6,621 bases of DNA from contig JAJYAH010000396.1 in the NCBI GenBank assembly GCA_021779635.1, positions 1 through 6,621 of the forward strand. Reading direction: 5' to 3'. The translations under genes and the position numbers were made by a program. Each line of letters starts with the position of its first letter. The stretch's first letter is position 1. Positions 1 to 5,266 of this stretch are shown here, piece by piece. The notes under the pieces were generated by a model. It saw nothing but the letters and a program-made list of their open reading frames with translations, was not told the DNA's origin and made no database searches. Origin of the DNA: Pseudomonadota bacterium (GTDB lineage Bacteria > Pseudomonadota > Alphaproteobacteria > Rhizobiales > Xanthobacteraceae).

Positions 1-52
1 GGGCTACGACCGCGCCCGCGGCCAGGAATCCAACGAGCTGTCTGCTTCGCAT
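1..52 (-). CDS. 5' end of a divergent, probably exported protein (runs off the left edge)
   Basis: Reading the minus strand from an ATG at 52-50 gives 17 codons without a stop before the window ends: MRSRQLVGFLAAGAVVA. A short basic n-region (two Arg) followed by a small hydrophobic Ala/Gly/Val-rich stretch is what the start of a Sec or Tat-like signal peptide looks like. It lacks a strict twin-arginine pair. Synonymous positions are mostly G or C, as in the coding DNA to the right. The ribosome binding site is weak (a GAG about 7 bases upstream on the minus strand). The gene would be transcribed away from pmoC, sharing its upstream region. The product cannot be identified from 17 residues; a periplasmic binding protein or other secreted protein would fit. 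The call rests on signal-peptide character alone and could be chance. Confidence 0.45.
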   Translation of the reverse strand, partial: MRSRQLVGFLAAGAVVA

Positions 53-69
53 GTCACTCTACAGTGACA
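52..69. promoter_or_regulatory. Perfect 18-bp dyad, candidate operator
   Basis: TGTCACTCTACAGTGACA: two 7-bp arms (52-58 and 63-69) that are exact reverse complements around a 4-bp centre. The size and symmetry suit a dimeric helix-turn-helix regulator. It sits immediately in front of the putative divergent start codon (50-52) and about 190 bp upstream of pmoC, so it could block the divergent gene or act at a distance on the pmo operon. No specific regulator is recognised, and a chance palindrome or small RNA hairpin is possible. Confidence 0.4.
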
Positions 70-258
70 AGGCCAAGATACCGGAATCCACTTTTCGGGA
101 TCAGGCCTTGGGCCGGACGCCAGTCGGATAGGTCCGTCAGGCGCTTCAGCAACGACCGCGGGCAGGTGGGACCCTAATACTAAAGGACCGTATCCACTGT
201 ATCCCAAGTCATAGGACAATTGTTGACTAAGTTATCATCAGCGAGAGGAGGCGGGACT
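70..258 (+). promoter_or_regulatory. pmoC upstream leader with strong Shine-Dalgarno site
   Basis: This non-coding stretch must hold the promoter of the pmo operon, but no convincing -35/-10 pair or sigma-54 element is visible. The best -10-like hexamer is TAATAC at 175-180, without a good -35 at 16-18 bp. A short direct repeat GTATCC occurs at 190-195 and 199-204. The ribosome binding site is clear: AGGAGG at 246-251, 7 bases before the ATG at 259. This decides the pmoC start against an in-frame TTG at 220, which has no comparable site. Confidence 0.5.
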
Positions 259-1038
259 ATGCATGCCATCTTAAAATCTGAGCCGCGGGCGGCTGACCCG
301 CAACATACAAAAAAGCTCATCAATCTCGTGCCGGTGGCGATCGGCTGGGGCGTGCTGCTTGCTATTTATGTGGGGCTTCGGCTTTACCAGCAGGCATTTG
401 CATTCAAGTACGGCCTGGATTCGACATCCCCCGAATTTGCGACCTACTGGATGACGCTGTTCAAAGTCGAAGTACCGCTCATTTTCGGGGTGGGCTTCGT
501 CATTTGGGCCTATCTTTGGTTCACCCGGGATAAGAACCTTGACGAGATCGATGCCGAAACGGAATTGCGCCGCTACTTTGGCCTCGTCGCGTGGTTTCTG
601 CTGTATACGTTTTCCTTTCTCTGGATTGCTAGCTTCTTTGGTGAGGGCGATGCCACGTGGCATCAAACGGTGATTCGCGACACCGCGCTTACTCCCAGCC
701 ACATCGTGGTCTTTTACGCTTGTATTCCACTGTATATTATTTTGGGCGTAAGCAGCCTTCTATATGCCACCACGCGAATCCCAAAATTCTCAAAAGGGTA
801 TTCGGTGCCGCTGATCATGGCGGTGCTCGGGCCCGGGCTGATTCTGCCGAATCTTGGCTTTAACGAGTGGGGCCACGCATTCTGGCTCACCGAAGAAATC
901 TTCACTCATCCGCTCCATTGGGGCTTCCCGGTCCTTGGGTGGACCGGGTTTGCGCTTGGCGGCGTGCTTCTTCAGGCAGTCATGAGGATGGCGGAGCTTT
1001 TCAAAGAGATCGATGGCGCAAACTTGGCGAAAGCCTGA
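259..1038 (+). CDS. pmoC: Copper membrane monooxygenase subunit C (PmoC/AmoC family)
   Basis: A 259-residue integral membrane subunit of the CuMMO complex, close to the usual PmoC length of about 250-260. It spans the cytoplasmic membrane with about six hydrophobic segments (near residues 20-40, 66-88, 106-127, 147-170, 183-200 and 222-245). The metal-binding signatures are intact: D131 and H135 in GDATWH plus H148 in TPSH correspond to Asp156, His160 and His173 (CuC site) of M. capsulatus PmoC; N202, H206 (FNEWGH) and H220 correspond to Asn227, His231 and His245 (CuD site). The constant offset of 25 at all six positions makes the family call very secure. The start at 259 is chosen for its AGGAGG site; a TTG at 220 would add 13 residues. 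It is the first gene of pmoCAB, separated from pmoA by 140 bp containing hairpins. The C-A-B order argues against a pxmABC cluster. Whether it is methane, hydrocarbon or ammonia specific cannot be told from this subunit. Confidence 0.96.
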   Translation: MHAILKSEPRAADPQHTKKLINLVPVAIGWGVLLAIYVGLRLYQQAFAFKYGLDSTSPEFATYWMTLFKVEVPLIFGVGFVIWAYLWFTRDKNLDEIDAETELRRYFGLVAWFLLYTFSFLWIASFFGEGDATWHQTVIRDTALTPSHIVVFYACIPLYIILGVSSLLYATTRIPKFSKGYSVPLIMAVLGPGLILPNLGFNEWGHAFWLTEEIFTHPLHWGFPVLGWTGFALGGVLLQAVMRMAELFKEIDGANLAKA

Positions 1039-1074
1039 TGCCTTGGCTGATGCCGGCGATGGCGGACAATGCGA

Positions 1075-1130
1075 CTGTAGGCGGTGTCTCTGCTGAATCG
1101 ACTGACTGACAGGTTGGACACCGCCTTCGG
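1075..1130 (+). other. Stem-loop between pmoC and pmoA
   Basis: A perfect 10-bp inverted repeat: AGGCGGTGTC at 1079-1088 pairs with GACACCGCCT at 1117-1126 around a 28-base loop. Further pairs are possible outside it (G1077-C1128, U1076-G1129 and C1075-G1130) after one mismatch. No run of T follows, so it is not a typical intrinsic terminator. Comparable hairpins between C and A cistrons in other CuMMO operons are linked to processing or partial termination that makes pmoC transcript more abundant. A role here is inferred. Confidence 0.6.
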
Positions 1131-1145
1131 CAAAGAACCGTTGCC
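1129..1145 (+). other. Small second hairpin upstream of pmoA
   Basis: GGCAA at 1129-1133 pairs with TTGCC at 1141-1145 around a 7-base loop. It lies directly 3' of the 10-bp stem and shares bases 1129-1130 with the outer extension of that stem, so the outer pairs and this hairpin are mutually exclusive. It ends 33 bases before the pmoA start. It is short and may be incidental. Confidence 0.25.
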
Positions 1146-1178
1146 TAATCATAAGAATACGAATTACCGGGGGGAAGC

Positions 1179-1988
1179 ATGACTGACAACGATCAGGCAA
1201 TTTTAGCTGCGGCAGAAATGTCGCCAAGAATAGCGCGCTATTCACGAACTTTCGACTACCTTATTGTCGTCATAGCTGCCTTTCTCGTGTGGTCTGTTAC
1301 GCACATCCATTTTCTCCTTTTGGCTGGGGACTGGGATTTTTTTATTGACTGGAAAGACAGGCAGTATTGGATCCTGATAACGCCGATAGTCTCCATAATG
1401 TCGGCCGCGGCATTTCAGGCGATCTTCTGGTCTCTATTTCGTCTGCCAATCGGAGCGACAACTAGCGCATTGCTGTTTCTGATCGGCGTCTGGATTGTTA
1501 GATACCATAGTTGGGAAGGTATGGCCTACTTTCCGCTCAGTCTCGTTGTTCCAGGGACTAGCCTAGTCGGAGCGATGGTGCTCGACCTGATCCTGGTGCT
1601 GAGCCGAAGCTGGGTTATAACGGCCGTGTTCGGCGGCATTATTTATGGTCTCTCGTTCTTTCCGACAAACTGGATTTATCTGGCGCCATATTTCCAGCCA
1701 GCGGAGCATATGGGTGAGATGGCATCTGTTGCCGACATCATTGGCTACGTCTTCCCTCGTTCAAGCACGCCTGAATACATAAGAATTATCGAACGTGGCA
1801 CTTTGCGCACGTTCGGCGACTCCGCAAACTGGGTCTCAGCATTCTTTTCTGCATTCGTCTGCATGTTCGCCTATTCGGTGTTCTGGTGGATGGGCGTAGC
1901 CGCCTGCATACCCAAATACATACCGGTGGGATACCGCTTTAAGGAGCTTTATGGCGCTAAAATCGCCGTAGATGCGAGGGCTGTATGA
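1179..1988 (+). CDS. pmoA: Copper membrane monooxygenase subunit A (PmoA/AmoA family), divergent
   Basis: A 269-residue polytopic membrane subunit; M. capsulatus PmoA is about 247 and Nitrosomonas AmoA about 274. Family hallmarks are clear: H42-x-H44 near the end of the first hydrophobic segment, then LLAGDWDF (47-54) and DWKDRQ (57-62), RLPIGAT, a TPEYIR motif followed by GTLRTFG, and AFFSAF in the last membrane segment. Relatives normally have Trp after GDWDF; here residue 55 is Phe (codon TTT at 1341-1343). The start at 1179 follows GGGGGGAAGC, an adequate ribosome binding site. The gene ends by overlapping pmoB (ATGA at 1985-1988), indicating translational coupling. Sampled lines early in this gene are about 43-48% G+C, lower than pmoB or the chemoreceptor (about 60-65% in sampled lines). 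Subunit A forms part of the membrane core with PmoC. Substrate specificity cannot be assigned: overall it shares features with both PmoA and AmoA and looks like neither classical methanotroph nor ammonia oxidiser clades. Confidence 0.95.
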   Translation: MTDNDQAILAAAEMSPRIARYSRTFDYLIVVIAAFLVWSVTHIHFLLLAGDWDFFIDWKDRQYWILITPIVSIMSAAAFQAIFWSLFRLPIGATTSALLFLIGVWIVRYHSWEGMAYFPLSLVVPGTSLVGAMVLDLILVLSRSWVITAVFGGIIYGLSFFPTNWIYLAPYFQPAEHMGEMASVADIIGYVFPRSSTPEYIRIIERGTLRTFGDSANWVSAFFSAFVCMFAYSVFWWMGVAACIPKYIPVGYRFKELYGAKIAVDARAV

Positions 1989-3244
1989 GCAAGATATTGA
2001 AAAAGGCGACGTTGCTCGTTTTGGCCGCGACGACATTGCTGTTGTCCCTTACGGCTCAAGCCGCATTCGCGCACGGTGAGCGGGCGACCGAGCCTTACAT
2101 CAGAACGCGCACTGTGCATTGGTATGACGTCACTTGGTCAACCGATGCGCTTAACGTCAACGATACAGTAACCGTCCAGGGCAAGTTTCACCTATTGAAC
2201 GATTGGCCAGATTCGGTGAGTCTGCCCAATCTGGTGTTCCTGTCCAACGGCTCGCCCGGCGCCGTCATGACCCGCGTAGAATCGTACATCAACGAAGTTC
2301 CAGCCCGGCAGTCTACCAAGGGTTTGATCGTCGGACGGGATTATGACTTCAAACTCGTTATGAAGGCGCGCAAGGTTGGACGGTGGCACCTTCATCCGGT
2401 CCTGAACATCCACGGGGCCGGAGCAGTGGTCGGGCCGGGAGAATGGGTGACTGTCGGCGGCAACGAAGCGGATTTCAAGGATCCGCTCACGACCTTGACT
2501 GGAAACAAGATCGACGATCTGCAAACGTTTGGCGTTGCACGCGTGCAGATGTGGCAGCTTGGGTTCGGGCTAATTGCCGTGGGGTGGCTGCTGTGGTGGC
2601 TGCGCAGGCCCCTCATCATTTCGCGCTGGCTCGTGGTCAAGAAGGGGCGAGAGGACCTTCTCATCACGCCGATGGACGACAAAGTTGCGGCGGGCCTGCT
2701 GGTTCTCTTGGCGATCGTGGTGCTGGTCGGATACACCAGAACGACGTCCGAGTTTCCAGAACTGGTTCCGCTTCAATCGGGGTCTCTCTCCACTCCACCA
2801 CTGCCCAAGCCGCCCCACGTGGTTGAAGTCAAGTTCAAGAGGGCGGAGTACGACGTTCCCGGTCGGTCCATGCGTCTGAGCGTGGAGATGACCAATACGT
2901 CCGATCAACCGGTGAACGTCGGCGAATTTACCACGGCCAACCTGCGTTTCATAGATAAGAGTCTTCCGGCGGCGGTGGCGGCCGTCAGTCCGAAATTTCC
3001 GAAGGAGCTGGTCCCCCGGAACGGCCTTGTCATCGACAATCCGGAGCCGCTTGCACCTGGTGAAAGCCGTCTGGTGAACCTGGATACAACGGATGCGGCA
3101 TGGGAAGTAGAACGTCTGGTGAGCTTTCTTTCCAACGTTGACAGTAGAATAGGCGGATTGCTGTTTTTCTATGACGGGAAAGGCAACCGCTCCATGAGCG
3201 AAGTATACGGGCCCATTGTTCCAGTCTTCAAAAAGACGATCTGA
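1985..3244 (+). CDS. pmoB: Copper membrane monooxygenase subunit B (PmoB/AmoB family)
   Basis: A 419-residue, mostly periplasmic subunit, close to the usual length of about 414-420. A Sec signal peptide (residues 1-29, AFA before the cut) leaves mature PmoB starting at H30-G-E, as in M. capsulatus, whose mature N-terminus is also His. Domains: N-terminal cupredoxin (30-180), two membrane helices (about 188-206 and 234-250), C-terminal cupredoxin (about 275-419). The copper CuB ligands are all present: H30 (His33 of M. capsulatus) and H135-L-H137 (His137/His139). The bis-His pair is also present, H45 in TVHWYD and H69 in KFHLL (His48/His72). This separates it from verrucomicrobial PmoB proteins, which lack several of these. 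An additional His (H143) follows six residues after H137. The ATG overlaps the pmoA stop by 4 bases, with GAGGG just upstream. Together with PmoA and PmoC it should form the trimeric oxygenase. Confidence 0.96.
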   Translation: MSKILKKATLLVLAATTLLLSLTAQAAFAHGERATEPYIRTRTVHWYDVTWSTDALNVNDTVTVQGKFHLLNDWPDSVSLPNLVFLSNGSPGAVMTRVESYINEVPARQSTKGLIVGRDYDFKLVMKARKVGRWHLHPVLNIHGAGAVVGPGEWVTVGGNEADFKDPLTTLTGNKIDDLQTFGVARVQMWQLGFGLIAVGWLLWWLRRPLIISRWLVVKKGREDLLITPMDDKVAAGLLVLLAIVVLVGYTRTTSEFPELVPLQSGSLSTPPLPKPPHVVEVKFKRAEYDVPGRSMRLSVEMTNTSDQPVNVGEFTTANLRFIDKSLPAAVAAVSPKFPKELVPRNGLVIDNPEPLAPGESRLVNLDTTDAAWEVERLVSFLSNVDSRIGGLLFFYDGKGNRSMSEVYGPIVPVFKKTI

Positions 3245-3273
3245 AGCCAGGTTTAATAGGACGAAGCTGCGCG

Positions 3274-3882
3274 ATGGTCGATAAGCTCACGATCAGGAGG
3301 TACTCCAGATCGGCATTGCGCGGCCTTTCGTTTGCAGTGCCTCTGCTGGTTTTGTCGTCCCAGCCGGCCTCTTCCCACGGTGGCGTCAGTATGGAAAATG
3401 ACGTGTGTAGGCTCCGATTGGGAGCATACATCATGCACTTTACCGGGTACCAGCCGCAAGCAACCGGCAGCAGGGAGTTCTGCGAAGACATTCCGGAGAC
3501 CGGCAAAACCGTGGTGGTGCTGGACGCGGTTGATGATGCTCTGCGCGACATCCCGATCGAGGTGCGAATCGTGCGGGATACGGGAGACAACAGCAATTTG
3601 GAGACCATCACCGTTGTGCACTTGCAGCCCAAAGTTTACCCCTCTGGCAGCATTGCCTTGGAATATACGTTCGACAAGGCTGGAAAATTTATCGGACTGG
3701 TTACCGCGGGCGCAAAGGGCGAATACGTCTCACGGTTTCCCTTCAGTGTGGCTTCTGGAAAGTCGTTCTACGAGAAATACCTGCTTTTCATCGTAGTTCC
3801 ATTGCTAGGATTTGCCTTATATCGTTATTCGGCACGTGTCAGAAAGAAATTGGACGCCCGCCTCAGCATACCACCAAACTAG
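3274..3882 (+). CDS. Membrane-anchored periplasmic protein of the pmo operon, possible copper-handling partner
   Basis: A 202-residue protein beginning 29 bp after pmoB with no terminator between, so almost certainly co-transcribed. Visible parts: a basic n-region and hydrophobic core (residues 1-34), a likely signal peptidase cut after Ala-Ser-Ser, a soluble beta-rich-looking domain (35-165), and one C-terminal membrane helix (about 169-183) followed by a basic cytoplasmic tail. The predicted mature N-terminus is H35-G-G, which, with H55 or H116, could make a histidine-brace-type copper site. Two cysteines (C45 and C70, the latter in EFCEDIP) could form a disulfide or bind metal. The topology matches PmoD/AmoD, the copper proteins of other CuMMO operons, but I do not see their clustered Cys/Met copper-A type motif, so I do not assign that name. 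Similar hypothetical proteins with a mature HGG start and an FCEDLP-like motif are, from memory, found near copper genes in other proteobacteria. AGGA at 3258-3261 is a distant ribosome binding site for the chosen ATG. The function is inferred, not shown. Confidence 0.85.
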   Translation: MVDKLTIRRYSRSALRGLSFAVPLLVLSSQPASSHGGVSMENDVCRLRLGAYIMHFTGYQPQATGSREFCEDIPETGKTVVVLDAVDDALRDIPIEVRIVRDTGDNSNLETITVVHLQPKVYPSGSIALEYTFDKAGKFIGLVTAGAKGEYVSRFPFSVASGKSFYEKYLLFIVVPLLGFALYRYSARVRKKLDARLSIPPN

Positions 3883-3980
3883 CTGGGATAAGGCCGTTGA
3901 TTGTTTGGCCAGGAGGGGGAACGGGCCTTGCCGCCAAGCTCGCGAGGAGAGCTAGCGCGACCGGCGAGGCGAAGCTGAGG

Positions 3981-4826
3981 ATGCGCGTTGTAATTGCGCT
4001 TGTGGTGGCATCGTGTTCTGGATGCTCCGGATCATCGGAGTCGCCGGAGGGGACTTCGGTCGTCAGCTTCGACTATGCGCACGCGGTGCGCCGCGGCTCC
4101 TGTTCCCCCGGCAGCAAGCCGGCCGGAGCAGGTGCCACCGACGGCCTCACATCGCGCGATGGCTTTCATTATAACGTGAGGGCGCCTGCAAACCTCGATC
4201 CGACCTATGCGCATCCGCTGCTCGTCGTCTATGCGCCGGCGGGCTATGATGCGAAACAGAGCGAATCCCTCACCCGCCTCACCACCGAGGCAACCCGCAG
4301 CGGCTTCGTCGTGGTTTATGTCGGTAGCCGTCCTCTATCGGTGAAGACGATAGAAAAACTTGCGCAGCTACCTAAAGAAGTTGCCGCCGTTTGGTGCGTC
4401 GATCCAAATCGAGTAAATGCGACCGGCCATTCCGATGGCGGAACGGTGTCCATTGCGCTCGCCGTTCTGGAAGAGACTACAGGCACCGTGTCGGCAATAG
4501 CTCCGAGCGCCGCGGGCTTCTCTCGGAAAGACCTCGAAGCCTTTCGCTGCCCGAAGCCCATTCCGGTGATGGTCATGCACGGCAAGCAGGACACACATTT
4601 TCCGGGCTGGGGAAAGGAAGCCGCCCTGTGGTGGGCGCGCTGCAATGCCTGCGACATCGCAAAACCGCCCGCACCGCAAGCCAATGGCTGCCTAGCATTC
4701 GAAGGTTGCGCACCCAACGGCATGACCGTTTACTGTGAGGGGGGCGGCTCGCATAATGACTGGCCGCCCATGCAAAATCAGATATTGCGATTTTTCGGAT
4801 CTGCCGGACCCCAAGAGACGCGGTAA
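3981..4826 (+). CDS. Secreted or lipid-anchored alpha/beta hydrolase, PHB-depolymerase/LpqC-like esterase
   Basis: A 281-residue serine hydrolase. The nucleophile elbow is GHSDGG with S151; D204 in HGKQDTHFP and H258 in GGGSHNDWP complete the triad. The Cys-rich stretch before the His (C221, C224, C237, C243, C252) and the GGG-H-WP ending are typical of the polyhydroxybutyrate depolymerase/feruloyl esterase-like family, which cleaves ester bonds in polymers or aryl esters outside the cytoplasm. The N-terminus is a short hydrophobic leader with a possible lipobox VASC (C12) or a second candidate C15, so it may be a lipoprotein. The ATG at 3981 is preferred because it starts the leader directly; a TTG at 3897 would add 28 residues without hydrophobic character. 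The gap of 98 bp from the preceding gene is compatible with an operon, but also with an independent unit. No known role in CuMMO function; the substrate is not determined. Confidence 0.85.
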   Translation: MRVVIALVVASCSGCSGSSESPEGTSVVSFDYAHAVRRGSCSPGSKPAGAGATDGLTSRDGFHYNVRAPANLDPTYAHPLLVVYAPAGYDAKQSESLTRLTTEATRSGFVVVYVGSRPLSVKTIEKLAQLPKEVAAVWCVDPNRVNATGHSDGGTVSIALAVLEETTGTVSAIAPSAAGFSRKDLEAFRCPKPIPVMVMHGKQDTHFPGWGKEAALWWARCNACDIAKPPAPQANGCLAFEGCAPNGMTVYCEGGGSHNDWPPMQNQILRFFGSAGPQETR

Positions 4827-4836
4827 GGGGCCCGGC
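4803..4836 (+). terminator. Imperfect GC-rich stem at the esterase stop codon
   Basis: GCCGGACCCC (4803-4812) pairs with GGGGCCCGGC (4827-4836) with one A-C mismatch, around a 14-base loop that contains the TAA stop at 4824-4826. No T-run follows, so intrinsic termination is doubtful. It is the best candidate for the 3' end of the cluster and could instead protect the transcript from exonucleases. Confidence 0.3.
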
Positions 4837-5266
4837 AAGTGAATTCCAGGAAGATATGCAGTGTCTCAAGCCGGCCATTCAGCCGCTGGCGTCGGATACC
4901 AATACCAAACGACTTTCGAAAACATTGCGAAAATCAGAAAACTTCCAAGCTGAATAAGAAGGGTTGATTCCCTTTGACCGTAAGCGATGTTCCACGATCA
5001 CTCTCCGGGTGGTCGGCGACCTTTTCGCCTCGAACACGTCGAACAGTTAAGTTAGCGCCGGCAATGTGCTCAGCACGCGACATGAGCGATCCGGACGTCG
5101 CTTTCCGGCCAAGGCGTTTTGGCGCTAGTTTAGCTAAGTCTTAACAGGCATCTCGTAGATTTCAAGCGATTCGAGGCAAGGAAAATGACGCGCTGACCAG
5201 GCCGCCGGGTGATTTCGTCCGGCATAACCCTTCCGCCTCGCCAACGGCGCACGATGGAGCGAACAG
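4837..5266. other. Non-coding spacer between the pmo cluster and the chemoreceptor
   Basis: About 430 bp with no credible gene on either strand: the only long open frame touching it on the minus strand is the antisense shadow of the chemoreceptor. It contains an A-rich patch (about 4906-4945), a weak hairpin AAGGG/CCCTT (4959-4963 with 4970-4974), an 11-bp palindrome GTGCTCAGCAC (5066-5076), and small inverted repeats CCGGA/TCCGG (5091-5108) and GCCAA/TTGGC (5108-5123). The chemoreceptor promoter must lie here, but no clear sigma-70 or flagellar sigma-28 element is recognisable. No tRNA fold was found. Confidence 0.6.
5066..5076. repeat. 11-bp palindrome GTGCTCAGCAC
   Basis: Two perfect 5-bp arms around a single C, about 190 bp upstream of the chemoreceptor start. 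It could be a regulator site or a tiny hairpin. A palindrome this short may be chance. Confidence 0.2.

Noticed and set aside
175..180. TAATAC as the -10 box of the pmo promoter
   Set aside because: No recognisable -35 hexamer at proper spacing, so it is not listed as a promoter by itself.
4..219. 71-codon open frame on the minus strand upstream of pmoC
   Set aside because: The sequence has no domain-like or membrane character, no good ribosome binding site, and overlaps the more plausible minus-strand start at 52 in another frame.
220..258. TTG start giving pmoC 13 extra N-terminal residues
   Set aside because: The ATG at 259 has a perfect AGGAGG 7 bases upstream, and the resulting 259 residues match normal PmoC length. 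The added part is not hydrophobic or conserved-looking and would overlap the ribosome binding site.
1796..1808. TGGCAC...TTGC-like sigma-54 element
   Set aside because: It lies inside pmoA and the spacing between the two halves is too short for a -24/-12 promoter.
3274..3300. Twin-arginine signal in the protein after pmoB (RRYSRS)
   Set aside because: The residues around the Arg pair do not match the S/T-RR-x-F-L-K pattern; a Sec signal explains the N-terminus well enough.
4959..4975. AAGGG-TTGATT-CCCTTT hairpin as an intrinsic terminator
   Set aside because: The stem is only about 5-6 bp with modest G+C, and only three T follow. It is too weak to call and far (over 130 bp) from the esterase stop.
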